From: Solibacillus silvestris_B
Lineage (GTDB): Bacteria > Bacillota > Bacilli > Bacillales_A > Planococcaceae
Reading direction: 5' to 3'
Length of the DNA stretch: 44,104 bases
Assembly (NCBI RefSeq): GCF_051967575.1
Contig: NZ_JBQCJW010000030.1
Coordinates: 1 to 44,104 of the forward strand
Part shown: positions 1 through 9,777 of the stretch, one piece after another
Layout: each line of letters starts with the position of its first letter
Numbering within the stretch: position 1 is the first letter of the stretch
The notes under the pieces: model-generated
Databases searched by the model: none
Told to the model about the DNA's origin: nothing
Seen by the model: the letters and a program-made list of their open reading frames with translations, nothing else
Translations under genes and position numbers: made by a program

Positions 1-20
1 TAGCCGTTCTCCTGTTGTCT
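1..20 (+). repeat. Degenerate REP-like sequence at window edge
   Basis: The first bases contain GCCGTTCTCCTGTTGTC, close to the core ACGGTTCTCCTGTCCC of the REP family found elsewhere in this window. It is cut by the window edge and several positions differ, so membership is only suggested. Confidence 0.25.
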
Positions 21-32
21 ACATAAAACATG

Positions 33-69
33 AAAAAGTCGAAATAGCATGACGCCATTTCGACTTTTT
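33..69 (+). terminator. Rho-independent terminator of an upstream gene
   Basis: A 13-bp perfect stem (33-45 with 57-69, AAAAAGTCGAAAT / ATTTCGACTTTTT) encloses an 11-nt loop, and the 3' arm ends in a T run. It ends a plus-strand gene outside the window. The A-rich 5' arm would let it work in both directions. Confidence 0.8.
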
Positions 70-379
70 GTGTGGATCTAATTATGTCCCAACCTCACTT
101 TAATGCTTCTTTTGATTGAGGGAGATTACATTCTAGCAGACTATAAATAATTCTGGATTTACTAATAAAAAATCATTTAGAAGACGAAGCGTTTCATAGA
201 GTGAAATCAAACCTTTTTCCCCCGTCATTAAGAGGAAGGAACTAAAGCTATAACCAAATGACCTAAATGAAGGTGGATGGAAAGTTAGGGAATATTATCC
301 GTTTTTATTCAAAAAGCCCAAATGCATTTTTATTAATGCTATTATGTTTCTATTATTAGGATGGAAAAAGGAGAAAATA

Positions 380-1627
380 ATGGAAATGAAAAACTTAGCG
401 TTATTTGGGACAATGTTGACGGCTCTTTTACTGGGGGCATGCGGCAGTGAAAAAGAGGATAAAGAAGAGCAATTGCCTGCAGCTGCTGTTGAAAGCCAAG
501 AAAAAGGCGATGCGGATGAAGTGGATAACAAAGAAGAAAAAGAAGATAAAGCTACAGACACAGAGGATGGGACAATCTTAAATCCATTTATCGCAGAGGA
601 TTTAAATGCAGATGTGGAAGTTGTTTTTACGAACAAAAATCCTGAATTGAAGCATGAGTTCAGTAAGGATGTATTTATTCAGATTGACGAATATCAAATT
701 GTGCATGTATCCAATATGAATGAATCGAGTAAAACCAATTTCGATGGCGAAGATGAAGGGTATGTTCTTACATATAAAACGACATTAGTGAACAATTCTG
801 ATGAAGATGTATATTATGCTGGCGGTGTTTCTTTACTATCAGATAACGGGATGGATTATATCATTCAAAGAAAGCATCTTGTCGACCGGGAACAGTGGTT
901 AAAAGATGATAGTACTGATAATCCTTCCCACTATTCAAAAGGCAACACTTTCACAGGAATGAACGCCCATTCGATGACAAAAGAACAATTTAATAGACTC
1001 AGTTCCCCAACATTAAAAATCGATGCGTTATTCCTGAATGATGATGTATCGCAAAGACTTGGTGAGGAGGCTATATTCAAAATTCCTTTTAATGAAGAAG
1101 GAATCGAAAAAGCTGCGGTATCTTCCCAGCTTTACCAAGATCAAATGACGACGGATAATATCGCAGAAAAAGAATTATTCTTTGAAAAAACGGATATTAA
1201 TGAAACGAAAGAAATTGATGGTGTAAAAATTACGTTAAACGGTGTCCAATATGCGAATATAACGCCAACAGAGGCTTATAAAGATAGCTTTTCCAACTTT
1301 GGTGATAGCGGAGTTGTCGCGTTGACGGCAAAGATCACGATTGAAAATGGCAGCGATACACCATTTGATAAATTTTTCGTTGATCGTAAATTGACCGTCG
1401 ATAAAAATCGGGGGACAATATTTAATGAAGGTATGCTGGAGCCCACTTATCGAGGTGATTTCAATCCTGGCGATAAAGAAGAGTTCATTACTGTTTTCTT
1501 ATTCAGAAAGGATGAATTCGGTATTTTTAAAGAGTTGGAGCTTCAAGTCGGCCCGCTGAAAGATAGTGATGCAAAACCGCTATTTAAAGAGAAGAGTGTC
1601 ACATTTGCTTTGCCTTTAGAAAAATAA
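380..1627 (+). CDS. Secreted lipoprotein, DUF5068-like
   Basis: This is a 415-residue lipoprotein. The start at 380 follows AAGGAG (368-373) with 6 nt spacing; an upstream in-frame ATG at 344 lacks a good ribosome binding site. Residues 1-20 form a signal peptide ending in the lipobox LLGAC, so Cys21 would be lipidated and the protein held on the outer face of the membrane. A highly charged Glu/Lys/Asp linker (about residues 22-65) leads into two beta-rich domains, each with a 'VxLTYKTTLVNNSDEDV' or 'VALTAKITIENGSDTPF' strand pattern seen in DUF4352/DUF5068 immunoglobulin-like lipoproteins of Bacillales. The family name is inferred from style, not from a search. The gene stands alone between two terminators. 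No enzymatic function is evident. Confidence 0.85.
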   Translation: MEMKNLALFGTMLTALLLGACGSEKEDKEEQLPAAAVESQEKGDADEVDNKEEKEDKATDTEDGTILNPFIAEDLNADVEVVFTNKNPELKHEFSKDVFIQIDEYQIVHVSNMNESSKTNFDGEDEGYVLTYKTTLVNNSDEDVYYAGGVSLLSDNGMDYIIQRKHLVDREQWLKDDSTDNPSHYSKGNTFTGMNAHSMTKEQFNRLSSPTLKIDALFLNDDVSQRLGEEAIFKIPFNEEGIEKAAVSSQLYQDQMTTDNIAEKELFFEKTDINETKEIDGVKITLNGVQYANITPTEAYKDSFSNFGDSGVVALTAKITIENGSDTPFDKFFVDRKLTVDKNRGTIFNEGMLEPTYRGDFNPGDKEEFITVFLFRKDEFGIFKELELQVGPLKDSDAKPLFKEKSVTFALPLEK

Positions 1628-1671
1628 TACGCCAACACTGATTTTGGAGCTTACTGAGCAATCCAAACTAT

Positions 1672-1712
1672 AGAAGCTTTATGTGAGAGTAATCTGGCAT
1701 AAAGCTTCTTTT
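1672..1712 (+). terminator. Terminator of the lipoprotein gene
   Basis: A 12-bp perfect stem, AGAAGCTTTATG (1672-1683) with CATAAAGCTTCT (1698-1709), is followed by TTTT. It lies 45 nt after the stop codon of the lipoprotein gene. Confidence 0.85.
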
Positions 1713-1833
1713 CAATTTCGTTTTTAGTTATAAATTACCATTCGAGGAATAATATATTACCCAATTAAAACTACTTTATTTATCATTACGGTGGTATATT
1801 AAACTATATAAATGGTAATTGGAGGAATACTTT

Positions 1834-4800
1834 GTGACTAACAAATCATTAAAAATTTTCACGGCAACAGCCATTGCGGCTACTGTAGTAGCACCTGCGG
1901 CAAGCGCAAGCACGACTTTTAAGGATATTACATCTGCAAACTCTCATTATGAAGCGATTCAATTATTGGTTGAACGTGGGGTTATCAGTGGCTATGAAGA
2001 TGGTACTTTCCGCCCGAATGCTGCATTAACTCGTGGACAAGCAGCGAAAATTTTAGCGAGTGTATTAAATTTGGATACATCCTCAACAAATGAAAAATTC
2101 AAAGACGTTACTTCTAAATCAGGATACATAGGCGCTATCAATGCGTTAGCGGATGCAGGCATCATAAATGGCTATGAAGACGGTACTTTCAAGCCAAATG
2201 CGCCGTTAACTCGCGGTCAAATGGCGAAGATTTTGGTAAATGCATTCAATCTATCAAAATCGACGGCGCTTACACATCAGTTTAAAGATGTATCAGAAGC
2301 GAACGGCTACAGCTATGACATTCAAACATTAGTGGATTACGCAATTACAGAAGGTACATCCCCGACTACATATGCCCCGACTGAAGCAGTAAAACGTGGG
2401 CAGATGGCGACATTTGTAGTAAAAGCTGAAAAAGCGAATACGGCAGCAAATGGCGTAGTAAGCTTGCATATTGATACAGTTTCAGCTGGAATTTTAAAAA
2501 CAGCGGAAGGGGAATTTGCAATCGATTCTTCTTTGGCGGGTGTGCTGTCGGAAGCTAACAATGAAGCATTGGCGAATGCCGTTGTAAAAGCAACGATAAA
2601 AGACAACCGCATTACAGCGATGGAGTCACTACAGATCAATGCAAGCGGCTCAGCGGAAAAAGCGGTTGTGCTGGACGGCCAAAATAATGTTGTGGACGGG
2701 TCAATCACAATAGCGGGCGATTTTGTGGAAGTTAAAAACCTTACAGTGACAAAGGACATTTTCGCTGGAGGTAAAAATCAAACATCATTAAAGCTGAATA
2801 ATGTTAAAGCAGCGGGCACATTTAATATAGAGGAAGAGCCAAGTAAAATGGCGAGCATCGGACCGGTTGCGAATAAGGAAATCGCACCGTCTTATCAAAT
2901 TGAAAACAGTGACATCAAATCAGTAAATATTGCGCGAAACTTAGCAACACTTTCATTGACCGGGACAAGTGCTGTAGCTAAATTATCCGTAGCTAGTAAC
3001 GTGCAGGAAATAAAACTGGACGGCAAGTTTGGCGAAGTTGTATTAAATGCTTCAAGCGAAATGAAAGTAACAGGTAATGCAACGATTTCCAAAGTAGTCG
3101 TAGCAGCAGGAAATGCTAATTTGGATATTACGGGTTCGGTTGCTTCATTGGAAATCACGAATCCAAACATAAAAATCACTTTGAATCCAAATGCGAAAAT
3201 CAGTAATTTAACTTTGCCGGCCGGGGCAGAGGCAGCATCCGTGATTACAAACTATAGTGCGGTTAGAGCGAATATCGAAGCTGTGAATAATGCCTCTGCA
3301 AATTCGAATTCAAACACGAATTCAGGATCAGGCGCAACTATTGATACTGCACCCGGTGGAGGGACAGTGATTACGCCGACAAATCCAACTGAGCCAGGAA
3401 AGCCGGCAGAACCATCCACACCGGAAGTTCCAAAATTGCCGGAGCAGCCTTTAGATCCGGGGAATGAACAGTTGGAAGGAAACAAGCCTGAGATGCCTAC
3501 GGGAGATTTCCTGACAGGCAAGATTTCGGAAATCATTGTTTCAACGCCAGACGCTGCTACAGTAACGTCGGGGGAGAGTTCGAATGTAACTACGGCAGAT
3601 ACAGTAAAAATAAAGCTATCAAACAGTGCCAAAACCTATATTATGGAAGGTGAATTGGCAAGTTTCTTTAAACATAATAAAAATGCTATATCCGGCGCAG
3701 ATGCTACGGTTGTATTAAATGGTGGAAACATTATCGCTATTAGAGACTTAACATTAAATGCCTCTACAGCACCTGTAACTTTGCTGGATGGCGGCGCTAT
3801 TACGATTTACGGCAATTTAAAAGTGTTGAATAATCAAATTGAAAAATTAACAAACATTGTCGTTGGCGGCAATCTTATTTTATCAGCAGACCGAACACAA
3901 AATTTGGAAATTGATCAAACGAAAGTATTCGGCAAAGTTGAGTTCGAAACGCCATCAGCACAAGCGATGCGTTCGAGATTGGCAAGCATTGCACCATTTG
4001 CGGCTGCGACAACTCGCATTAAAATTACATTCACGGACTCCACAGTGGCGATTATAGAAGTGCGAAAAGAGGATGTAGAGCTGCATACAGGAGGAACGAC
4101 AGAAGTAGCGAACATTCGCCTGTTTGCCAATGCGGATATTACGTCTAGCTTAACAAATGGCAAGATCCTGCCGAAAATCGTAATTGGCCAAGGGGTTACA
4201 AATGTTAAATTAAATGCCTCTATTGCCAATGTCGTTATCGAATCAGATGAAGATGTAATTGTTGGCGGGGAAGGCAATTTTGATAATGTCGTAGTGAATA
4301 CAAATAAAGAAGTGGCGATTAATACAGTGGGGACGATCGGCAATCTTGACATTAAGAAGGATGAGCCAAAAATCAAGCTTGGTGAGGAAGTTCAATCTGT
4401 AGGGACAGTTACGACAATTTTGCCGGTTACGGAAGTGTTCCAAAACTACGAAGAGATGAAAGGCAAAGTAGGGCAAGTGGTTTTGCCGAATGTGGATTTC
4501 TTTGCGGCGGAGTTGATTCGTGATGATGAAAATATGGGATACTTTAAAATTAAATTAGCTGCTGTAGGGAATTACAAAGTTAAATACCACTTAGTGGATA
4601 TTGATAAATATTGGGAATTCACTAATGTTGTCCGCAACGTAGATAAAGTCCCGGCAGCTGCGAAAGATTATAAAGTAGGCGAGCAAATTTTCATACCGGC
4701 AAATAAAAAGTTATTCGTCTATACGGTCGATGAAACAAATACAATTAAAGATTTCAAGCATGATTTTTCATATGGCGCATCTATTCGTTTCACTTCAACG

Positions 4801-5334
4801 GAAACAGGCACGAAAATTGAATCTACTTTCGATGTGATGGAAGGTTCAAAAGTTTCGGACGTTTACGAAGGCATTTTCAATTTCAATTTAGATCAGCCAA
4901 TACTGTATCTTGGCACAACAACGATAGAACTTTATACTTGGAAAAAAGAAGGGGATTATGTAACGTTCTTTGTGCCTGGCACAGACAAATTCACTTTAGC
5001 TGAAGAAAATGATGAACAGCGCTATTTTGGCTTCGAATGGAATGTACGCAAGATGCACGGTCAAGGATATGGCGGGGGCTATGGGGGACATAAAGCTACT
5101 GCCCTTAAAGTAATCAAAGAAGTCTACAGATTAAGCGAAACAGACCCGGCACCTGCAGAAATGCTGGCTGGACCGATCAATCTAGCCTTTTATGCAGAGT
5201 TGAACATAAAGGAAAATATAGCTGAAAATTCAAATGTTGATAATTACAGAACTGTCGTAAAAGGCGCTAAAACATTGGAAGAACTATATGACTCGATTAT
5301 TTACATTAACGAGAAATATAATGCAATAAAATAA
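1834..5334 (+). CDS. Giant S-layer-homology (SLH) surface protein
   Basis: This is a 1166-residue wall-anchored surface protein. The GTG at 1834 is chosen because GGAGG (1821-1825) sits 8 nt upstream; the TTG at 1819 overlaps the ribosome binding site. A signal peptide (about residues 1-26, ending ASAS) precedes three SLH domains (about 28-85, 88-145, 149-200) with the usual 'GYEDGTFRPNAxLTRGQAAKIL' signature, which bind pyruvylated secondary cell-wall polymer. The third copy is weaker. Residues 200-500 form a repetitive beta domain with many 'NITVKNVTVTGNV'-like strands, probably a right-handed beta helix, shared with the SLH proteins at 11802, 17894 and 28026. A Pro-rich linker (about 505-560) leads to a second beta-helical part and a unique C-terminal region with a Gly-rich patch, GQGYGGGYGG. 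No catalytic motif is seen. It is monocistronic. Confidence 0.92.
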   Translation: MTNKSLKIFTATAIAATVVAPAASASTTFKDITSANSHYEAIQLLVERGVISGYEDGTFRPNAALTRGQAAKILASVLNLDTSSTNEKFKDVTSKSGYIGAINALADAGIINGYEDGTFKPNAPLTRGQMAKILVNAFNLSKSTALTHQFKDVSEANGYSYDIQTLVDYAITEGTSPTTYAPTEAVKRGQMATFVVKAEKANTAANGVVSLHIDTVSAGILKTAEGEFAIDSSLAGVLSEANNEALANAVVKATIKDNRITAMESLQINASGSAEKAVVLDGQNNVVDGSITIAGDFVEVKNLTVTKDIFAGGKNQTSLKLNNVKAAGTFNIEEEPSKMASIGPVANKEIAPSYQIENSDIKSVNIARNLATLSLTGTSAVAKLSVASNVQEIKLDGKFGEVVLNASSEMKVTGNATISKVVVAAGNANLDITGSVASLEITNPNIKITLNPNAKISNLTLPAGAEAASVITNYSAVRANIEAVNNASANSNSNTNSGSGATIDTAPGGGTVITPTNPTEPGKPAEPSTPEVPKLPEQPLDPGNEQLEGNKPEMPTGDFLTGKISEIIVSTPDAATVTSGESSNVTTADTVKIKLSNSAKTYIMEGELASFFKHNKNAISGADATVVLNGGNIIAIRDLTLNASTAPVTLLDGGAITIYGNLKVLNNQIEKLTNIVVGGNLILSADRTQNLEIDQTKVFGKVEFETPSAQAMRSRLASIAPFAAATTRIKITFTDSTVAIIEVRKEDVELHTGGTTEVANIRLFANADITSSLTNGKILPKIVIGQGVTNVKLNASIANVVIESDEDVIVGGEGNFDNVVVNTNKEVAINTVGTIGNLDIKKDEPKIKLGEEVQSVGTVTTILPVTEVFQNYEEMKGKVGQVVLPNVDFFAAELIRDDENMGYFKIKLAAVGNYKVKYHLVDIDKYWEFTNVVRNVDKVPAAAKDYKVGEQIFIPANKKLFVYTVDETNTIKDFKHDFSYGASIRFTSTETGTKIESTFDVMEGSKVSDVYEGIFNFNLDQPILYLGTTTIELYTWKKEGDYVTFFVPGTDKFTLAEENDEQRYFGFEWNVRKMHGQGYGGGYGGHKATALKVIKEVYRLSETDPAPAEMLAGPINLAFYAELNIKENIAENSNVDNYRTVVKGAKTLEELYDSIIYINEKYNAIK

Positions 5335-5343
5335 TGGAGTGTT

Positions 5344-5397
5344 GGGGACGGTTCTCCTGTCTCTTGTCCCGCGAGGAATGTGGGGGACGGTTCTCGC
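5344..5397 (+). repeat. Two REP-like units downstream of SLH gene
   Basis: GGGGACGGTTCTCCTGTCTC (5344-5363) and GGGGACGGTTCTCGC (5383-5397) are same-strand copies of the REP motif that recurs around the RAYT transposase gene. They lie between the SLH stop codon and its terminator, so they would be transcribed into its 3' UTR. Confidence 0.75.
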
Positions 5398-5407
5398 ATC
5401 TCTCCAT

Positions 5408-5450
5408 GAAAAGCCTTGCACGAGAGAAATCTCCTGCAAGGCTTTTCTCT
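5408..5450 (+). terminator. Terminator of the giant SLH gene
   Basis: A perfect 13-bp stem GAAAAGCCTTGCA (5408-5420) with TGCAAGGCTTTTC (5435-5447) is followed by TCTTT. It probably works in both directions. Confidence 0.75.
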
Positions 5451-5838
5451 TTGGATGAGTAAATTTCATCTAGCCACTAAGACCACCACTTGAGCCATCG
5501 TCGCCTCCCAATCCCCACAAAGCAGATTACAGGCAAGGAAATAATGAATTTGGTACCCTGACCAAATTATCCCTGTCAATACGCCTTCCACGTGTTGCTG
5601 GATAAGATTAGTTACGCTGAACTTGGCGTTACGTTCTTGACAGAAGGGTGCTGCAAGCGCAATCACACCAAAAGAAAGCGAAATGATATTGCAGCAGGGT
5701 AAGCCTAAACGTATTTTTCGTGTAAGGGGTGCAAGAGATTAAAATAATATGTAGAAGGGACAGCTATAATGAGTGACAATTTAAGGCTAAATCTATATAC
5801 TGAATAAATAGCTATGTCAGCCTGAGGGAGGAATGGGC
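5451..5838. other. Intergenic region, possible minus-strand gene remnant
   Basis: No intact gene is seen. A minus-strand open stretch (5466-5666) encodes a hydrophobic, Cys-containing sequence that continues open upstream of its ATG ('SFGVIALAAPFC'). It may be the tail of a decayed membrane protein, but no family is recognised. A TATAAT at 5765-5770 could be the -10 box of the following kinase operon; no good -35 box is visible. Confidence 0.3.
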
Positions 5839-6708
5839 ATGATTGATATTTCACTTTGGGAGCGAGATATTAAAAGCCAGGCATCTGGTACAAGAACTAA
5901 ATTTTGGGTATGCCAACCTTCTGAAGGGTCTGATGAAAAAATAAAATATCTTTTCAAAATACCTACTGAGGGTACAGGAGGACATTGGGCGGAATTCATC
6001 GCAAGTCAGATAGGAGCAAAGCTGAACTTTTATACAGCAGAAGTAGAGCTTGCTTTAAATTGCGGAATTAAAGGGACAATTTCAAAAAACTTCCGGGCGG
6101 AAACAGAAGCTTTGTATGAGGGGGGAGATTTGTTTCTTGCCCAATTTGAAAATTTTGATCGGCATTCTTTAATAAACTATGAGTTACCCCATATTTTAAC
6201 AATCCTAACTGAATATAATTTAGAAAAAGATTTTGTAGCAATACCTGTTTTCGATGCTCTAATTGCCAACAGTGACCGACATTGTGATAATTGGGGTGTA
6301 TTAGATGGTCCCTGGGGTATTCGATTAGCGCCTATTTATGATAACGGCTCTTCGCTTGGATTTAATACAGTAGGTTCCCAAAAACAAAAGATGTTAACAA
6401 ATAACCATATGTTAGAGGGCTTTTGTAATAGAGGGAAATCCAGCATTGGTTTGCCTAATAAGAAAAGACCAAAACATTTTGAATTGTTAACGCTGCTAAA
6501 CAGCTATTTACCTGATGAAGTAGCTTATGCAATGGAGAGAATAAAACATTTAAATAAGGAAATGCTGTATATGGTCATTGATCCTATTCCAAATCATTTA
6601 ATGAGTGAATTAGATAAGGAATGGGTAACACGGCTGCTATTGTATAGAAAAGAGTGGCTATTGAAATGGTATGGAAGGAGTGCAAGATATGAGACAAAGA
6701 CCTTTTGA
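5839..6708 (+). CDS. HipA-like kinase (C-terminal catalytic core)
   Basis: This 289-residue protein resembles the catalytic core of HipA/PI3K-like protein kinases. The kinase loop is seen as ANSDRHCDNWGVL (Asp146 in NSDRH, with the downstream Asn as metal ligand), and the metal-binding 'DFG-equivalent' as IYDNGSSLGF (Asp168). Such enzymes phosphorylate proteins on Ser/Thr; HipA targets glutamyl-tRNA synthetase. The target here is unknown. The start at 5839 is preferred over 5833 because GGGAGG (5826-5831) is then 7 nt away. The usual N-terminal HipA subdomain is missing, and the next gene, overlapping by 20 nt, appears to supply it. No HipB-like antitoxin is adjacent, so a classic toxin-antitoxin role is uncertain. 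Confidence 0.8.
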   Translation: MIDISLWERDIKSQASGTRTKFWVCQPSEGSDEKIKYLFKIPTEGTGGHWAEFIASQIGAKLNFYTAEVELALNCGIKGTISKNFRAETEALYEGGDLFLAQFENFDRHSLINYELPHILTILTEYNLEKDFVAIPVFDALIANSDRHCDNWGVLDGPWGIRLAPIYDNGSSLGFNTVGSQKQKMLTNNHMLEGFCNRGKSSIGLPNKKRPKHFELLTLLNSYLPDEVAYAMERIKHLNKEMLYMVIDPIPNHLMSELDKEWVTRLLLYRKEWLLKWYGRSARYETKTF

Positions 6709-7444
6709 ATTGTGGCTAATTTGGCAGAATGTTGAAACTCGTCAACGGTATCATGTGGGAAGATTGCTTTTTCAGGACGGTGTTTATACGTTTAAATATG
6801 AAACAAATGGATATCGCAGAAAGTTGGCGGAAGCATTGGAAAAAGGGTATCGTCCGCATCTGGCTTTTCCTCATACAAATAAAGTTTATCGTTCTAAAAC
6901 GTTGTTTGGACCATTTGCTAGGCGGGTGCCTGATCATAGAAGACCAGATTATGACTGCTTGCTTCAAGAACTGGGTCTTCCTGCAGATAGCACGGAAATG
7001 GACGTTTTACGTGCGACAGGTGGTATTTTAGCAACGGATTCTTACGAGTTCGTGGCTCCTATTTTTGTGGAAAATCAACTATTTGATTTGGAGTTTTTTG
7101 TTGCGGGATGGCGTTATTATGGAGGGGAACATATTATAGATCAATTGCAAAGGGATCAATATGTTGACCTTCTATTGGATCCGACCAATCCGGAAGACCC
7201 TAAGGCAGTGTTGGTGAAATCTGCGAATGGTGAAAAGCTAGGTTTTATTCCGGCTTTTTACAGTGGCTGGATGTATGAAATGATTCAAAGTGAATGTAGC
7301 TACAGAGCAAAAATCGAGGCAATTTATCCAGATGCAGTCCCGCATCGCAAAGTGAACATTTCGATTTATGGTGAGTTGAATCCTTCTATGGATATAAAAA
7401 CTATTTTAAACGATAATGAACAATTACTTCTGGTTGTGCACTAA
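6689..7444 (+). CDS. HipA N-subdomain-like plus HIRAN domain protein
   Basis: This 251-residue protein starts at 6689, 8 nt after AAGGAG (6675-6680), inside the last 20 nt of the kinase gene, so the two are translationally coupled. Residues about 1-100 ('FELWLIWQNVETRQRYHVGRL...DGVYTFKYE') match the pattern of the HipA N-terminal subdomain ('vGxLxxxxgxxxFxYd'). Residues about 130-215 carry a HIRAN-like fold signature: 'FVAGWRYYGG', 'LLLDPTNPEDPKAVLV', 'GEKLGFIP'. HIRAN domains in HLTF/Rad5 bind single-stranded 3' DNA ends. A kinase partner that senses DNA ends is therefore a reasonable hypothesis, but it is inference only. A terminator follows at 7477. Confidence 0.78.
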   Translation: MRQRPFELWLIWQNVETRQRYHVGRLLFQDGVYTFKYETNGYRRKLAEALEKGYRPHLAFPHTNKVYRSKTLFGPFARRVPDHRRPDYDCLLQELGLPADSTEMDVLRATGGILATDSYEFVAPIFVENQLFDLEFFVAGWRYYGGEHIIDQLQRDQYVDLLLDPTNPEDPKAVLVKSANGEKLGFIPAFYSGWMYEMIQSECSYRAKIEAIYPDAVPHRKVNISIYGELNPSMDIKTILNDNEQLLLVVH

Positions 7445-7476
7445 TACCAAAAAGTTGATATATTAATCTTAACTAT

Positions 7477-7513
7477 AAAATAGCGCCGCCTGAAAAATAG
7501 GCGGCGCTATTTT
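7477..7513. terminator. Bidirectional terminator between convergent genes
   Basis: A GC-rich 15-bp stem AAAATAGCGCCGCCT (7477-7491) with AGGCGGCGCTATTTT (7499-7513) has a short A-rich loop, with A and T runs on the two arms. It sits between the convergent HIRAN gene and the broken minus-strand gene. Confidence 0.9.
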
Positions 7514-7601
7514 CCTGTGTCAGTGATCATTAGCAGATGAAATTCTAAAAAAGAAAAGCCTAAAATATGATGGAAATCTGTAAGTAATTTTGATAATAAA
7601 G

Positions 7602-8870
7602 CTATTTTAATAGTATATCAATCAATAGTTCATACTCTTCTTCAATTTTCCTCTCGATATTTTTTTCATTTTCTTTTACTATATTTCTTCTATAAAGTAT
7701 GCTCTCTTCTGAAAAGTAATAATCCGACTCGATTTTGCAATGCTCGCTTTCAAAGTATTCTTTTGAGTTGGTAGAGGGAATTGTTATAGCACCATACTCC
7801 CCTCCAATTAAAATTCCTTTTACGTCAAAAGATTTAATTACTTCTTTTAAACCAATGTCGTGTGTCAATATAAATGGTAGGAAAAAAGATTGATTATGAT
7901 CAATTCTAGTGAAAGTTTCCATAATTCGAGGAGCCATGAAATCCCATGAAATATTTTGAATTGTTTTCAGTGATATTTCCTTTTTTTTATTTTTTTGTAT
8001 TTTACTGAATATCCTGAAATTGCTACTATCTTTAAAGTACTTGTATGCTATTATTGCCTCTCTATCGAAGTATATACCTACTCTATTATGCATAAAGTTG
8101 ATTAGCTCTAATATTTTCTTTTGAGCATTTTTATTACTTGAAAATTTAACTTTTAAAACGCCAATTAAAAATAGAGTCATTTGTTTTTGCATGAATGAAA
8201 TACTTTTTAGTGAGGCTATTGCAATCTCATTTCCGAAAAAAAATTAAATATTTCTAGTAGCTCTTATCTCAGCTTCAACTCTGGTAATTGTATAGCATAC
8301 CTTTCCTTCTTGTTTATATAATTCTTGATCAATACTTTTGAATAGTTCCAAACTTATAATATTATCAAAAATATCTTTATATGTGTGCTTAAAATCATTA
8401 ATATTAAAAGTATTATGTAGGGCAATTTGCTTTGAATTTTCAATTATATAAAAACTATAGTCATATTGAAAGTTTTCCCTTAACAGGACATCAATAGATC
8501 TCCATACATCATTATCGAATTTATTTGTTTGATTATTAACGAAATTATGCACATAGGTTGCATATTGTGTATCGAACATTACGGAGTAGTCAACTGGAAT
8601 CGGTACATTTTTTTTGGTTGAAAGCACACTTTTTAATATATCATTATCAATAAAATATAGATTTGGTGATTGAAAATAAGGCAAAAAGTCATTTTCCTCA
8701 GAAAAGACTCTTTTTATAAAGTCTTTTGGAAGAAATTCGTTTGTATAATTTCCAAGGGTAGTTATAAATCTTAAGTTATTTTTTGAAGTAGCAAATGTTT
8801 CCCATAAAGCTACAACATCGGTCGGTGTGGTAGCTTTAGACAGATTGTACAGTTGTAATTGATTTTGCAT
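7602..8870 (-). pseudogene. Unrecognised gene split by one in-frame TAA stop
   Basis: Two open stretches (8870 to 8247 and 8243 to 7602) lie in the same minus-strand frame and are separated by a single TAA at 8246-8244. Reading through gives a continuous, protein-like sequence ('RATRNI*FFFGNEIAIASLKSISFMQ') of about 420 codons. The start ATG at 8870 follows GGAGG with 7 nt spacing; an ATG further upstream at 8915 is less likely. The second half has no ribosome binding site of its own before its first Met (8192). A nonsense mutation is the simplest explanation; readthrough or a sequencing error in the neighbouring A8 run is also possible. No family is recognised. The gene is AT-rich compared with its neighbours, which suits an acquired accessory gene. 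Confidence 0.65.
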
Positions 8871-9683
8871 AAAATATCCTCCAATATTGTGGATGTAATG
8901 AAAAGTCATGGACATCCTCCAGCTAAGTTAATAAAGTTTCACATTCAAAATTAAGAAGTAAATGCAACAATTCGATTTTCACTCAAGTCGCAAATAACGG
9001 TTCTAAAAGAATACCCTTTGCCTCATGCAAATTTATAAACGCTAATAATTGAATGATTTCAAAATTAGGCGGCTCTGTATGATAGATAAGGTGAAGAAAT
9101 GTATTGTGATTAGTAGAGAGCTGGGCAGCGGGCGGCTAAATAGTTCATGGAAAACGCAAATTTACGTAATAATTTTTCTACTCAATTTGTTTTAGGGACG
9201 GAACTGCTTATCCAATCAGATCGTTCATAGAAAATGTGCTGTGAACAAATCAGAATATAGCAAAATCATTTTAAGTGTGTAATTGGATTTTTACTGCTTG
9301 ATTAACAGCTGATAAATCTTACAATGCTAGTATATAAGAACTGTTTTTTCTAGTACTTGCTTTATGACATTTTGGAGAAGTAGCAAATTGGCAGTTAGTA
9401 GAGAGTTAGAGAGTGTTAGAACAAAATTGTGTAGTGTCAGCCCAAAACAAATTGGTTGAAGATGATTTGCAGCTGATGATGCCTAAGGTAAAAACATTTG
9501 GAATACCTCTTTTTAAATGCTAGATGCTGGACCGGAATAATATAGGGTAAACACTTTCACTAAAAGAGTCTAAGAACCACTTTTATTTTGCAATAAACAG
9601 ACGCTCATCTTTTCCTTCGATAACAGTTGGAAACAGTACATTGATTTTGTCATCCCCAATATTTAGTAATGAATCAATATATA
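8871..9683. other. Long intergenic region with a small coding remnant
   Basis: About 800 bases without an intact gene. The region next to 8870 must hold the promoter of the minus-strand gene, but no clear boxes are visible. Near its right end the minus strand from about 9690 down to 9600 reads open as '...DSLLNIGDDKINVLFPTVIEGKDERLFIAK' and then stops. This may be the C-terminal remnant of a lost third gene of the graspetide locus. No family is recognised. Confidence 0.3.
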
Positions 9684-9732
9684 AAACAAAAAAGTGGATT
9701 TGGAAAATGAATAGACTTCCAAACCCACTTTT
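9684..9732 (-). terminator. Terminator of the graspetide operon
   Basis: On the minus strand AAAAGTGGGTTTGG (9732-9719) pairs with CCAAATCCACTTTT (9703-9690), with one mismatch, followed by TTGTTTTAT. It lies just after the precursor gene stop at 9778. Confidence 0.7.
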
Positions 9733-9777
9733 ATTTTGGGCATATTGGATAGCCCCCTTTAAATGGTCTATAACAAC

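Noticed and set aside
2337..4476. Several minus-strand ORFs inside the giant SLH gene
   Set aside because: They are antisense shadows produced by low-complexity beta-strand coding; no ribosome binding sites or recognisable domains.
5284..5469. Minus-strand ORF across REPs and terminator
   Set aside because: It spans repeats and a hairpin and has no protein-like features beyond REP translation.
6729..7031. Alternative plus-frame ORF within the HIRAN gene
   Set aside because: It overlaps a well-supported gene with a good ribosome binding site and domain signatures.
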